DNA of 64,000 nucleotides from Cyrtodaria siliqua (GCA_037043455.1 JAWPHD010006769.1:62001-126000); one strand, 5' to 3'; positions 1 through 12,714 are shown, counted from the stretch's first letter. The notes: generated by a model not told the origin, from the letters alone. Program-made: numbers and translations.

Positions 1-821
1 CACAAAGTACAGAAAAAAAGTACTTCAAAATCCTGGACCTGCTTCCATAGCTGAAATTCTGGACCTTCTTTAAAGGATATACATTACACTATTTTTATCG
101 CCATCTCAATGTATGGTTGGCATACAATAACGACAAAATTACAAAATCGCTTATTGAAACTCCAAGTCATGCACGTAGCTATGCATAGGCCATATAGGCA
201 CGGGCCTGCACATGAATGTTAAATATCTTATCTCATTTCAGTTCTATAATAAATAATATCAAACACAACAATAGTGTATTTCAATATAGTGTATTGTTAT
301 TCAAATATGCCACACATTTTTATATCAACAAGACATTATTATATTATTATTACCAACGGATATCCGCTCTTGGGATTTATTTTACTTGTTTAGGGCTCAT
401 CCGTTTTAGTTTCATTTCCTTAAAAAAACAAAAACGTAAACTGCTTAACCGGAACCGTAGGAATGGTTTATGAAAACAAACAGTTTCGAAAGACGTAAAA
501 CCCGTCATAAATATCGGATGAAAAATCAGCCAATAGTATTACTTATCATAATGATTTTAAATCTAGTTCATTTTAAAGGAAAACTGCAAACAAACAAAAA
601 CGTGCACCCACGTATTCCTAATTATCTTACATCGAAAATAGACTATCAGACCAAAATCGGACTAAAACACGGCCTATCCTGTTTTAAGCGTCTATACAAC
701 TTAAATTAGTGCGTATCTGATGTTTCCCCGCACGTATAATAATGATCCTTAATGCTCATGAACACAGTTTTCCTCTTAAAAAAACAACTCTTAACACGTT
801 AAATTATACAATTTAAAAGTA
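1..821. other. AT-rich sequence, no recognisable gene
   Basis: Two short reading frames (216-473 and 470-709, +) are open, but neither shows a motif, signal peptide or family resemblance that I recognise. The stretch leads directly into the RT relic that follows and may contain decayed upstream parts of that element. I see nothing else supportable. Confidence 0.5.
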
Positions 822-1728
822 CATTAAATGTGGTTTACATTTAGATTTTTATGATAACAGTTACGATGCAATCGATTCAAATAAAACTATTTACCGCCAG
901 GTTGTTGGTATTCCTATGGGTACTAAATGTGTGCCACTTGTTGCAGATTTGGTTTTGTACTGCTATGAAAGAGATTTTATGTTGAGTTTGTCACCTGCTA
1001 GCCAGGGTGAAATTACTGATGCCTTTAATAATACTTCTCGGTATCTTGATGACATACTCAATATTGATAATCCGTTCTTTGCTCATATGGTTACTAACAT
1101 TTACCCACCAGAGCTCACGTTGAATAAAGCCAACAGTTCGGATACAGTAGCAGCATTTCTCGATCTTCATCTCTCGATTTCAAATGATTGTATTCATACT
1201 AAAATCTATGATAAGAGAGATGATTTCAATTTTAACGTCATTAACTATCCACACCTGGTTGGAGATGTACCTCGTGCTACCTCATACGGGGTGTATATCT
1301 CCCAGCTCATTCGATTTGCTAGAGAGTGTTATGATGTTATAGACTTCAATGATCGAAATCAAGTTATTACAAGTAAACTTCTTCAGCAGGGTTTTCGTTA
1401 TCATAAACTACGTAGATCTTTCTCTAAATTCTACCGCCGCAACGAGGGCCTGCTGGAAAAGTACAACACCAACCTTAAAACACTTCTGCGACTAGGCATA
1501 TCACAACCGTCATTTTATGGAGATGTGGTCTATAAACTTCGTAAGTTAAAGGGGTCTGACGGGTTTCCTGACCGCTTTACAAATGTAATCAGGAAGTTCG
1601 TCAGAAAAGGATATAACCCTTTGGTTTTACAGCGCACTGCATGTTTAGTGATTGACCCCTCTACAGTCAGTCATTACGCTTCACCTTTCACTTGTGCGAT
1701 GACTGGACTACCTCTTGGGACTCTATGA
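822..1728 (+). pseudogene. Reverse transcriptase C-terminal part, subfamily C element
   Basis: About 302 uninterrupted codons encode the palm-to-C-terminus part of an RT. An internal ATG lies at 916, but the frame is open from about 822 (CGLHLDFYDNSYD...), so this is a 5'-truncated element and not a gene start. Visible motifs in order are VVGIPMGTKC (RT motif B), SRYLDDILNI (catalytic box, LDD), AAFLDLHLSI, KIYDKRDDFNF and a basic C-terminal region ending CAMTGLPLGTL. The N-terminal half with motif A (DFSTLYT) is absent. Motif order resembles Penelope-like RTs, but that family label is inference. This is the best-preserved RT frame of the window, with no frameshift in the part present. The subfamily C 3' tail follows directly. 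Confidence 0.8.
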
Positions 1729-2212
1729 TTGTACCTACTGAAACCCAACTAAGGGAGGTGGGTGCATGAGCTTTCGTCCCTCGGGTTTTCTGGTCGTACC
1801 CTAGATTGGTTTTCTCTTTAGCTGCAACTACTATGGTTGTTCAGTACGATTCTGAATACATCCTGAGATGTTTATTATTTTGTATGTGTATCTTTAGTTA
1901 GTTTCTCTGGATGTGGCCTTTATTGTTAGAGAATTCCGTTTGATGGGATGTAGTTTTGTTTACACTGTCTTGTCTATTTGGGCGCTGAAGACAGGATAAT
2001 AGCGAGGATTGTGCGCATATAAAATCGATTCAAGCTAACCAGTAGGCCTTATTGCCTACTGACCGTTCCAAGTCGGTAACCCTGTATTAACACCACCCTT
2101 TCTGTTGTTTTTGTCTCTTTGATTGTAGTTTCTAGTCCTTGTTTGCAGTACAGTGCGGACCTACGATGCCATTGCGTTCGGACGCTGTGGTTTCTATAGG
2201 ACCCTATATATC
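1729..2212 (+). repeat. 3' tail of RT subfamily C
   Basis: Non-coding tail that follows the RT stop codon. Related tails lie at 2241-2455, 6237-6727 (-), 34086-34401 and 46897-47085 (-). It carries a perfect 8-bp hairpin, CAGTAGGC (2040-2047) with GCCTACTG (2054-2061), followed at once by ACCG (2062-2065) pairing with CGGT (2074-2077). It ends near the motif ggaccctatat. The same hairpin layout occurs in A/B tails with different stem sequence. Confidence 0.8.
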
Positions 2213-2240
2213 ATTTTACTAGAGCTCGGAGAACAAGGTT

Positions 2241-2455
2241 TGTGCGCATATAAAATCGATTCAAGCTAACCAGTAGGCCTTATTGCCTACTGACCTTTCC
2301 AAGTCGGTAACCCTGTCTTCACCACCCTTTCGGTTGTTTTGTGTCTCTTTCATTGTATTATCAAGTCCTTGTTTGCAGTACAGTGCGGACCTACGATGCC
2401 ATTGCGTTCGGAAGCTGTGGTTTCTATAGGACCTATATCTCATTTTTGAGTGGTA
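2241..2455 (+). repeat. Second, partial subfamily C tail in tandem
   Basis: This repeats the last ~215 bp of the preceding tail (from tgtgcgcatataaaatcg to the ggacctatatctc end) in the same orientation, 28 bp after the first tail ends. The hairpin CAGTAGGC...GCCTACTG is kept. The head-to-tail partial copy suggests tandem insertion or duplication of the element end. Confidence 0.8.
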
Positions 2456-5400
2456 AATAAGATCAGCGCATCTCATTCGTGTTGTATCGGAATGTAAATT
2501 ACGTGTGAGCCTGGAATTGTACATCTGTATGGTACCAGGTTACCGGCGTAAAGCGCAATTCTGACACGCGCATGTTGTTTCACAAAAAAGGTGATGTTTA
2601 ACCATTTGGTAAACTAAAATCTATATTTCCTACGTTAACAAGTGAAGAAGACTCCGTGAATTGAACACGATTCTATCTAAGTACCTCTAATATACTTAGA
2701 TGGGGACCAACTACATTAATAATCTTATCAGAAAATATCCGGGTTACTAATAGTATTATATAGGTATGTTTTTGAACACTCGACATTTAGCTAAGTTTTT
2801 ACCCACGCAAAAATGAATACATGAACATATCAAAATAAAATGTTTCCCATAAAGTATATTTCATTAATGTGTGCACACTAATCTATACTATGACAGTAGC
2901 TGTGACTTTTAAAGCGGCATGCGACAGTAAATGGTGTATTTATGTTTTATTAGAACGTATACAACTGAGAAGTCTTATTTTAAAATTGTTTAAGTTTTCT
3001 AGAAATAACTAAATTGCGTGTCGATCACCCTTTGCTTAATTACCGGTTTTGAAACATATTAGAGTTCACATGACTCCGAAAATACAAAAAATGTCGATAA
3101 TAAATGAGGGGAAAAACACACACACAACACTTTCTGTGTTAAGGTTTTGCAGTGCTAATCTAGTTTATTTTCCCCACTGAGAAGCATGATTTCAATACAA
3201 CTATTACATTTATAAACACTATTGATTGCAATTTTAAAACAGACGGCACTCCAGAATGCAGTTTAAAGAAAATGACAGGAGACCATGACCTCGGAAACCC
3301 TAATACACTTGCACCTTTGCTGATCAAATGATAAATGGGCTTGCTCATTAAATTTAACCTTGCTATGCCCCTGTAGTGTTCTGGTCATATTATAATGCAA
3401 CTGTTCCGATTCAAAGTATAGGCTTACTCACGGATTCTTAAAATACCCGTGATTGGATATGTGTTAAATAAATTCGGCGCTCCAGTTTTGAGGTTTTGCC
3501 TGGCTGGTTAAAGACGTTTATATTATATCGATAGAGTCTATATTCTCAAAATATGTAAGTTATATATATCTATATATATACCTTGTCGTCTGTAGGTTTT
3601 GAAACAGTGTACATACTTTGTAAAATGTGCCTGTTGATGGCGTGATAGGGATTTTAAAGACTAGCTTCGTAATATGTATGTGTGATGCAATCCATAATTT
3701 TATTTGAATGTAAATATTTGACCGAACACGTTCTTTTTTACGCGAAAGAAACCTCTGATGTTTCTTATCACTGTAATCACACATGTATGTATGATATATA
3801 CGATTATAGTGTGACTAAGAAACTGTTTGAAACGATAATAGCCTTTCTTTAGTATATAAACAACGCATTATACAATAACGTTTTACTACCAGTTTCTGCA
3901 TAATACTTTGCTATGGTAGCATTTTTAGAACTTTTAGGCCATTTTTTGCGGACATTTTGAAAATGCGTGACCATATTGAAATAAGGTGAAAATGAAGTGG
4001 CTCAGATTCTTAGCATGATCAGGACACTCTAGAGGATCATTCTGCCAACTTTCAATTTGCCAACAATTTTGCCAAACATATCCGTTATTTCCTCCGCTAT
4101 AAAGGAAAGGAAATTATATACATTTATTGAGGTCCATACAAGTTTGAATCTGTGAATGTTAAAGTAGTGATTCTTATTTATTAGAACCACCCCCCCCACC
4201 CTCCCTCACCTCACCCCTAACACATCTCCCCTGTAATTGTCGCGCAGTGTTTCATATGTTTTTTCAAGGAACCTGGAGAAAGAAAGAAGCCACTACATTT
4301 CTCAATCTGGTGTTCAAATGCTTAGAATACTGAAAAGTACTTAACAGTTTGAATAAATCCTTTGCCACATACGCTGCACTTGTGATTAAAAAAACAATTT
4401 AGCTCATGTTTACTTTTGACGGGCAATTGTAGCCGAACTATGCTTTTGCACGTTGTTCGACATTGGGCACACACATGTATTACTGTGGATGACTGTGTTC
4501 TCCAGTGGATGACTGTGTCCTCCAGTGGATGATTGTGTCCTCCAATGGATGATTGTGCCTCTTTCTGTGGATTACTGATCAGAGCATGAGTGACAGAAAT
4601 TTGTCGTGTATTGTGTCGTCTGAAATTACTTCTGTCCCTTGTTTTGTAGCCACACTCTCATGACAACTCTTCCACTGTCTGTATCCATTAAGTCGCCGGA
4701 AATATCCAAGGACTGCTCGCTGAGATCTATATTAGAAATAAAAAGGGTTACATTTATATTTTTCGGATAGTTCACGCTGTTCACAACGCACGACGTATTG
4801 CAGTGGTGTGTGTGGAGGGTGGGTGATGGAGGGTGGGGTGGGTGATTGGCTGAACGTAAAATACAATATAATAAGTATGACACACATGCAAACGACATAT
4901 ACGGATATATTTAAATGCAATATGCCGTACACACTTGTGGTAATACGCCGTACTCATATTCAGTGACAGCAAGCAATATTCCGTACACCGGGCTTTTAAA
5001 ATAACGTGATTTTGAAGAATTTAGACTAACAAAACAGCAAACAACTGGTAAAATATAATAGTGTGGCAGCAAAAGCCTCGCTGTGTGTACAGAATAGGGA
5101 TGTATATGTCGTGATGTAAGGGAACTTGTAAGTAAAAGACTATTCAGCGTCAAAAAGTGAAGTACCACCGTCATGTTTGATTCGCTCTGGAAATTGACAA
5201 AGACTGTATTTTCTAGTTATTAGCAGGTTTATGAACCGATACAATACGTGAGAAAGTCTTATTATATATTTTCAGCTGTAGCACTGACGTGTAGCTGAAT
5301 TTGTACATTTTCACCGATTCAGTGGTAGCAATATCCGGTGTACGATTACACACGGTGATATTATATGTTGCCAAATGTCAATAAAATTATTTCAGTTAGG

Positions 5401-5589
5401 ATTTTGTCCACCGCTCATTTTTATCCAATACAATTTCAAAAGATATATGTAAAATATTGGAAATGTCTGTATATTCTGTATAACTATTTATATTATCAAG
5501 GTTCATGTAAAAAATTAGGTAGTCTTTTCATCCCACAGGAAGGATTGTATGACACCAGTTTTTCCTTAAACACATGTGTTTCTTAAACC
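2456..5589. other. Intergenic, AT-rich, no gene recognised
   Basis: There are several short reading frames on both strands but no conserved motif, splice-consistent exon or repeat family that I can name. A run of Cs lies near 4190, and a short minisatellite (listed separately) is present. Confidence 0.5.
4482..4560. repeat. Short minisatellite, ~22-bp unit
   Basis: Four imperfect head-to-tail copies of gtggatgactgtgtcctcca, differing by single bases (gatgac/gatgat, ttctcc/tcctcc). It is a local tandem repeat with no coding sense that I can see. Confidence 0.75.
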
Positions 5590-6236
5590 GTGTTGAAGGT
5601 TTTGTGCTCATCGACATTTCGGCTCGTTTTAATAGAGTTTTCCTTAACTTTCCTCGTGATCTAGTATAAGTCACAGTTGTCGAGTTTTGGACCTCTTTTA
5701 ACCGTCCGGAATTTACAAATAATATTTCTTATGAATCTTTTCTACGATTCTATTTCATATCTCTAATAACTACTAATTGGCCCTTATTTTTACAGAATGG
5801 TATTACTTTCTAAATTGCATATGAGTATAGTAGTAAAAACACTTCAAATCTACTTTCACCTCTTCGGTTACAATCTGCGTCATCAATTCAAATTCCACAA
5901 AAAACTCTTCATTTCTTAGAACTAAACCATAAGGACGCCTTACATCTTTAAATCCTCATTCCGCAACCTCGTTCATGTTCCTTCTAATTATATAACCCGG
6001 ATTTTTAATAACGGCTCAAAAGTTTTAGTTACTCCTCTAGGATCACCTGTTTTGAGGAAATACCATATAAAGTATCCTTTCAGAAATCGTTTAGTTCATT
6101 CAAGACGCAAGGTGTTTCCCTCTATTAATAAGTGCAATGCTAAGAGGTGAAGTTGTTGCAATTATTTATCTTGCAAGTCCACCATTAAATCAACTGTAAA
6201 TGGTAGAATGTTTAATGCATGTCAAGTTTCAAAAAT
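5590..6236 (+). other. Coding-like degenerate stretch, unrecognised
   Basis: Frame-hopping translation gives protein-like runs such as NNGSKVLVTPLGSPVLR and KYPFRNRLVHSRRKVFPSI, with stops between them. It ends against an inverted subfamily C tail. It may be a decayed element ORF. I do not recognise the family. Confidence 0.3.
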
Positions 6237-6727
6237 GAGATAAAGGGTCCTATAGAAACCACAGCGTCCGAGCGCAAAGGCATCGTAGGTCCGCACTGTA
6301 CTGCACACAAGGACTTGAAAATACAACGAAAGAGACACAAACCAACAGAAAGGGTGGTGAAGACAGGGTTACCGATATGGAGCGGTCAGTTGGCAATAAG
6401 GCCCACTGGTTAGCTTGAATCGATTTTATATGCGCACAATCCTCGCTATTATCCTGTCTTCAGCGCCAAAATAGACAAGACAGTGTAAACAAAACTACAT
6501 CCCATCAAAAGGAATTCTCTAACAATAAAGTCCACATCCTGAGACTCTAACTAAAGAAACACATACAAAATAATAAAACATCTCAGGATGTATCCAAAAT
6601 CGTACTGAACAACCACAGTAGTTGCAGCTCAAGAGAAAACCAATCTAGGGTACGACCAGAAAACCCGAGGGACGAAAGCTCATGCACCCACCTCCCTTAG
6701 TTGGGGTTTCAGTAGGTACAATCATAG
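6237..6727 (-). repeat. Subfamily C 3' tail, minus strand
   Basis: Reverse-complement copy of the tail seen at 1729-2212, starting at the cctatagaaaccacagcg end. The hairpin is retained with one mismatch (CAGTGGGC with GCCAACTG), and the adjacent ACCG/CGGT pair is intact. It joins the RT relic immediately upstream in element orientation. Confidence 0.8.
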
Positions 6728-7262
6728 AGTCCCACGAGGTAGTCCAGTCATCGCACAAGTGAAAAGTGAAGCGTAATGACTGACTGTAGAGGGGTCAATC
6801 ACTAAACATGCAGTGCGCTGTAAAACCAAAGAGTTATATCCTTTTCTGACGAACTTCCTGATTAAATTTGTAAAGCGGGCAGGAAACCCGTCAGACCCCT
6901 TTAACTTTCGAAGTTTATAGACCACATCTCCGTAAAATGAGGGTTGTGATATGCCTAGTCGCAGAAGTGTCTTAAGGTTGGTGTTGTACTTTTCCAGCAG
7001 GCCCTCGTTGCGGCGGTAGAATTTAGAGAAAAATCTACGTAGTTTGTGATAACGGAAACCATGCTGAAAAAGTTTACTTGTAATAACTTGATTTCGAGCA
7101 TTGAAGTCTATAATATCATTACACGCTCTAGCAAATCGAACGAGCTTGGAGATTACACTCCGTATGAGGTAGCACGAGGCACATCTCCATCCAGGTGTGG
7201 ATAGTTAACGATGTTAAAATTGAAATCATCTCTCTTATCATAGATATTAGTATGAATACAAT
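6728..7262 (-). pseudogene. RT C-terminal relic, subfamily C
   Basis: The minus-strand frame from 6925 reads VYKLRKLKGSDGFPARF and ends CAMTGLPRGTL, nearly identical to the C-terminus of the plus-strand copy near the window start. Further upstream, matching segments (IYDKRDDFNF, YPHLDGDVPRATSYGV) appear in shifted frames with stops. It is therefore a 5'-truncated, frameshifted copy of the same element in opposite orientation. Confidence 0.8.
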
Positions 7263-7929
7263 CATTTGAATGAAATTCGCGGTATTAATAAAATAAGATG
7301 GTGCTTGCCACAAAGTATAGTAAAGCACATAAAATATAAATCCTCAAAATATAAAAGATTTAAAATAATCATTAACGTAAATCAAAAACATTAAAATGTC
7401 TAGATCTATACAACACTCTATAAGTTAACGACATACTGTTGAATTAATACGTGGTGTAATCGTTATCTCATAAATGCCTGAAAGAAGTTCGATTTCGTGA
7501 ACACAAATATAATGCAGGTAATCCTAAAAAGTTAAAAAAAATACTTGTACCAACACTTTCGCCAGTCAGGTCATAATTTTAGTACGTTTTATTCAACCGG
7601 TTGAATATATAATTTATGATAATGATGCTACTAAAAGCTTTAAAATAAAAGCTGGAGATATTGCAGAACTTAAGTGGATGAAAAACTTGCAAAAACCAGA
7701 TCCACTCGGACTTAATGATAATATTTATCAACAATATTTTTTTTGAAAGATCCTAATATTGAATGTTTTTCTATATTTTCTATTCGAAAGCGTAACTTTA
7801 GGTCTCATGGTCGTAGGCAAATGGTAACATCAAACGTACATCGCGTGTAATTATTTCAGTCGCTGATTTACATACTATTTTTAAACTCTGGGCTTTCACG
7901 ACTTACCTTTTTGTACATTTCTTCACTTA
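7263..7929. other. AT-rich spacer with coding-like patch
   Basis: Around 7590-7735 the plus strand reads IYDNDATKSFKIKAGDIAEL and continues without a stop for about 45 codons. No family was recognised. It may be the decayed N-terminal part of the RT element that follows on the same strand. Confidence 0.35.
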
Positions 7930-9640
7930 ATTGATCGACGAGGAAGAGGACAACAATTTCATTCGTACAGATCGCTTGTATAGCACTGCTTCCATAATTC
8001 AAAGCTACAAACAACTAGTTCTCCGACCCCATATTGACAAGGAGTCTGATCACGTCAGGTATTTTCTAAAAATACTATATCTTAAGCTTATTATATGTTC
8101 ACGATAATCATGTTGTTGATTCTATCCCTAAATATTTAAAAAAATCCAAAAGTCCTGTAATTTGTAAGTATATAAAACATATCAGAAATATTATTTTCAA
8201 CTACAACAAAATAGTTTCTGACCTTGATACACTAAACAACACTCCTAAGGAATGGGAATGTAATACATCAACATTTTGCTATGCTCCAGGAGGTCATGTC
8301 ATCACTGGTAATATTGATATTGTTGATAAACGTATTCGACATCTGTTTTCGAAAGGGTCTTTCTACTTCGAAAAGGTCAGTTTTTAAAATTATAGATACA
8401 TGTATTAACTTTTATAATGCTAACCCCTCGTTACTTCCTCCTAGATCTAGGGTTTCCTTTCGTAATTTATAATCGGGAATTCAAGACTTTCATAATAAAT
8501 TTTATTAAGTTCCTGCTGACAAAAGAGCTAAGAATGTAACTATTGTTTGACGCCTACATTACGTCAATGTTTTATCTCTGAAACTCGGTAGCACTAATTA
8601 GTATACTCCAGTTCAATCTACTGAGGATGATATTGTTTCCACACATATCACTCGGTGCACTGCTTTCATGGCTGGGGTAAATGAAAAGCAGAACAAACTG
8701 CCTACTGTATACTGGAATCCTAAATTACGAAAAATCCGTATAAGGCCCGCTTTATTTCGAATTATAGTGCCTGCACCACCACAAACATCTCCAAACTTTT
8801 AACTTCTTGTCTTACTGCCGTTAAAGATCAGTTAAATAATATTGTGATAAAACTTATTAAAACTCTTGGATTAAGGTGTTTTGGTCTATTAAAAATTAAG
8901 GAGCCGTTCTTGATAAAATTTGCAATAAAGGTCAAGTTACACCTATAACATTTATGACTTCTCTACACTAAATACAACCTCTCGGTATTTGGATGACATA
9001 TTGAACATTGACAATCATTTCTTTTCTACTATGGTTAATAATATATATCCTAAAGAACTTCAACAAAACTAATATTTCTGATACTGACGCTCCTTTTCGA
9101 TTTACATCTCTCCATTGAAAATGTTGAAATAATTAGCAAAATATATGATAAGAGAGCTGATTTTAATTTGCTATTGTTAATTATCCCCATTTAGATGGCG
9201 ATGTTCCCCGAGCAGCAACTTCTTATGGGTCCAAGTGTTTCAACTTATACTCGAGTTGAGGACTTTAATATTCGCAATCTTTGTATAACTAAAAAGCTAC
9301 TCCATCAGAACTACCGTTACCATAAACTTCGTAAAACCTTTGCAAACTTTTATTATCGTAACCAGATCTTCTTTCCAAATATTGAAAGTAATTTAAGAAC
9401 TCTTCTGCGACAAGGACTATCACAACCTGACTTCTATGGTGACGTGATTTACAAACTTCGGAAGTTCCTTGGTCATGATCATTTTCATACAATATTTGTA
9501 AAACTTGATAAAATGTTTATCAAAAGATAATGCACTATATGCTTGGTGGTGGAACCATTTACAGTTCGCCACTATGCTTTCCTCTTCAATTGTGCGATGA
9601 CCGGACAGACTGTGGACCCTATGATGACGTCTACCTAAAG
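7930..9640 (+). pseudogene. Long, frameshifted RT relic, subfamily A
   Basis: This is the longest RT copy. In shifted frames it shows the N-terminal conserved box (APGGHVITGNIDIVDKRIRH, ~8280), the spacer with a degraded 'VPADK' box (8510-8560), HYVNVLSLKLGS, NEKQNKLPTVYWNPKL, then SRYLDDILNIDN (~8980) and, within 9195-9530, YHKLRKTFANFYYRN and GDVIYKLRKFLGHDHF. The region between the YWNPKL and RYLDD boxes is shortened, so RT motifs A and B are not recognisable. Many stops and frameshifts make it non-functional. Its 3' tail follows. Confidence 0.8.
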
Positions 9641-10090
9641 CCCAAAAGGACTGTGACGTTTGATGTTTGTCTGCAATCTTGTCTCCTCGTGTCCGCAATG
9701 GTTTATTCTCTTGTTGCTCTCATTGAGTACATTCTTTGTGGCTTTCTAGGCTATTGTTTTTTTGTATTTATATATACACGAGCATCGTTGTGTTTTACTT
9801 ACATTGCCTAATAATGCTGCCTTTTTGGTTAGTGAATAGTTCATGGCGGGGATATCTTTATTTACACTGTCCCATTTTATTGGGATGACAGTTGGGTAAG
9901 TGTGAGGTTTGGTGCACCCTAAACCTGGTTTAAATCCCCAGCGGCCATTTTTGTCACTGACCGTTCCAATGCGGTATCCCTATTGTCAACCCTTTTGTGT
10001 TTGTGATGTCTTATTTGGCCTTTTATTCATCTTAACTGCCGTCCTTGAATGCTACTTTTCCTGTTCGATTTTTATATCTATTTTTACCAT
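9641..10090 (+). repeat. Subfamily A 3' tail
   Basis: It contains the shared A-tail landmarks in order: gttctggcttctgccaagtc-like (degenerate here), tttctaggctattg, acgagcat...tgttttactt, attgcctattaatgctgcc-like, gaggtttggtgcaccct, the hairpin/ACCGTTCCAATGCGGT box and the terminus cctgttcgatttttatatct. It abuts a minus-strand LINE relic. Confidence 0.8.
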
Positions 10091-11032
10091 ATTGTTCAAA
10101 GTAGTATCGAGGAATTACTTTCCATGAAGCATCAGTGCTATCCAATAACGATTTAATCCATTTAAGATTAAGTTACTTTTCTTTGGGACCAATCAGAGTG
10201 TTTATCTTTATTTTTTCTCGTTTAACTTCCCATAAGTATGCCAACCTCATGGTATTATGTTTTCAATAATACGTTTAGGTATAATACATGCCTGAGCTAT
10301 ATATGTTTATTTTAGAAGTATCAGTGTTTTGAATATTTGACCTCTACCAAAAATCGTTAGTTTTCTCTTCATTCATTCATTATTGTATTGTTGGTATGTG
10401 TCAAGTTTAACGGTTAGATTAAGATTCGCACATTTTATTGTATCGGTTACAAAATAAACACAAAGAGCTTTAATAGTGCCGTATAGCCATGCTATATTTC
10501 CAACCTTTTCTTTACATTGTTTTAATTTAATTAACCACATACCGTCGGTTTTGATTTTATTTAAAATTGATCCCGAATGTTTTCCAAATAGTTCAGTTAT
10601 ATTCATTACCTCGATTATTTCATCTTTCGAGATAACAAAGATAGTGGTGTCGTCTGTAAGTTGAGATAATTTTAAGAATTTTGCAACGCCTTTTACCTTT
10701 ATTTGTATGCCTCGTTTATTTTGATTATTTATTATTGTTGATGCCAATACCTCTGCTAGTAATAGAAATGAAATAGCAGAGATGGGACACCCCTTCTTTA
10801 AACCACGTGACTGACAAAAAGGAACGGACTTCCAACCATTATTTATAACAGAGCAGCATGTGTTATTATAAATTGTTTTTAAAGCAGTTTTTAAATGACT
10901 CTTTAAATCCGAATTTGTCTAAGATTTTATGCATAAATGGCCATTCCCATGTATCAAATGCCTTTTTAAAATCTAAAAATAAAACTGCCCCGTTAATGTC
11001 TAGCTTATCAGTGTAATATATTATGTCTTGAA
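10091..11032 (-). pseudogene. LINE reverse-transcriptase relic
   Basis: Reading from 11032 downwards on the minus strand: IQDIIYYTDKLDINGAVLF followed by LDFKKAFDT (RT motif A region), then a degraded block. A 124-residue frame (10373-10747) follows with KGVAKFLKLSQLTDDTTIFV, where TDD replaces the catalytic ADD box, and KHSGSILNKIKTDG. After that come C-terminal segments such as WIKSLLDSTDASWKVIPRYY near 10190. These are hallmarks of a non-LTR retrotransposon, with frameshifts and stops between blocks. The relic is bounded at both ends by plus-strand subfamily A tails. Confidence 0.75.
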
Positions 11033-11490
11033 TCTGTCTTGTGGTACCCTCAATGATTTATTCTCTTGTTTTTCTGGCTTCTGCCAAGTCACTGAGTACC
11101 TTCTTTGTGGCTTTCTATGCTATTGTTTTTTTGTATTTATATATACACGAGCATCTGTGTGTTTTACTTATATTGCCTATTAATGCTGCATTGTTGGTTA
11201 GAGAATAGTTCATGGCGGGGATTTCTTTATTTACACTGTCCCGTTTCAATGGGTTGACGGTAGGGTAAGTGTGATGTTTGGTGCACCATAGAACCTTGTT
11301 TAAACCCCCAGCGACCTTTTTTGCCACTGACCTTTCCAAGGCGGTAGCCCTATTGTCAACACTTTTGTGTTTGTGATGTTTTATTTGGCCTTTTATTCAT
11401 CTTTAAAGGTGTTCTTTGTTTCTGTGTGTTTTTGTTGTTGACTGTCATTCTTGAATGCTGCTTTTCTTGTTCGATTTTTATATCTATATT
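11033..11490 (+). mobile_element. Short subfamily A element (tail only)
   Basis: Begins near gtaccctcaatgatttattc and ends near cttgttcgatttttatatc. It has the same span as the discrete ~430-bp insertion at 17226-17658, so it is probably a 5'-truncated or non-autonomous copy. It interrupts or abuts the LINE relic on its left. There is no coding capacity; the small frame inside it is a by-product. Confidence 0.75.
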
Positions 11491-12391
11491 ATAATATGCG
11501 ATGCACTGTACGGGTATATATATATAAATCGTAAATCAGTGTACAGTGGAATGACTTTTAGTGTACTGGGGATAGAGACACATGCTCGACCATGTGTCGG
11601 ACAATATAGTCAACATGGACTGATTTACATAGGCATTTGAAGTCCAAAATAATTGTATAATCGTACTGTAACAGTACTAACTTATTCGCCCTTGTTCGTC
11701 CGTATGTACGCACGTCCCGAAACATTGTATGTGCGTACTTCACGAAAATTTGTGTTGCGTGCTCAGCGAAAAAGAATTCACTCGCATTCATGAAACATAA
11801 CACAGATATGCAGTAACATTGAAGTAATGCAGCTATGTGTATATGTTTGTGTCAGACACGTAATGCATGAGTTATGCCCCTGACTGAGCCAATATAGAGA
11901 TATCTACTACCCGAAAACTTTTTTCGCGCGCCCAGCTTATACTATTTGACTCACATTCATGAAACTCACATAATGTTTAAAATAGCTTATGAAATTGTGC
12001 ACCTATATATTCATTGTTGCGTCAGACATATAACGGCTGAGTTATGGCCCCTGACATCGCCACAATAGGGAATTTGTAGATGGAAAATTTCTGCCACGAC
12101 CTTGTTTAAAACTATTTGAGTTACAGTCAACATTACATAGATGTTTTGTACCCTGTTAAAATGTGCACTTTTCATTTATTTCATTTCATTCCATTCAAAT
12201 GTAGCCCGTGTGTAAAAAAGTGGGAGATTTCAGTCCAGTGGACGCATTCATAGTTTAAATTCATCCGACTAAAATGCGACATTGATTTGTCAACCTGTAT
12301 TTAATTCTGATGTTTCCTGTGACATTTTATCGAAATCCCAATATGTAACACTAATTAATTTGAAAATTAGAGAAAAATAATTAAGTGTTAG
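11491..12391. other. Intergenic, diverged internal repeat
   Basis: Two related ~130-bp blocks (about 11870-11960 and 12010-12110) share 'gtcagacatataa..gctgagttatg.cccctgac' and 'cccg/ggaaaa...tttttc'. This is a weak tandem repeat common in mollusc-like sequence. No gene is seen. Confidence 0.45.
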
Positions 12392-12515
12392 GGTTAGGGT
12401 TAGGTTTAAATAACGATTCCTGGTCCAATGGGGGCTCTAACCCACAGCGGAAAGCGGCAAGTGATTTCAAGTCAGAGACTCTAACCACTCGGCCACGGAC
12501 GAATAGATATTATTC
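12392..12515 (-). repeat. tRNA-derived SINE head joined to telomeric hexamers
   Basis: On the minus strand, gtggccgagtggttagag (pol III A-box-like) is followed by tgggttagagcccc (B-box-like), as in Leu/Ser-type tRNA-derived SINE heads. The SINE body is missing. Instead the sequence runs into cctaaccctaaccctaac, three TTAGGG-type hexamers. The same head occurs at 21905-21965 and 22117-22180. Confidence 0.65.
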
Positions 12516-12714
12516 GTGTAGTTTCAAGAAACTACAAGCAAGTGTAAAACAGCTGTTGCGTAAAACAGCTGCCGATAAGTAAATAAACATTACTGTGGGT
12601 ATGTTAACTGATAGGAATGCAAACAGGTATTTTTGTTGTACATTAGTGAAGATCTGAAAGTTATCAAAGTAAAGTAAGTGTTGTTTTTCTTTACTTAGCG
12701 AAAACTTTTCAATA

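Noticed and set aside
1990..2085. Hammerhead ribozyme in the RT tails
   Set aside because: Penelope-like elements can carry hammerheads, so I looked for the conserved CTGANGA...GAAA core in the tails and found none by eye.
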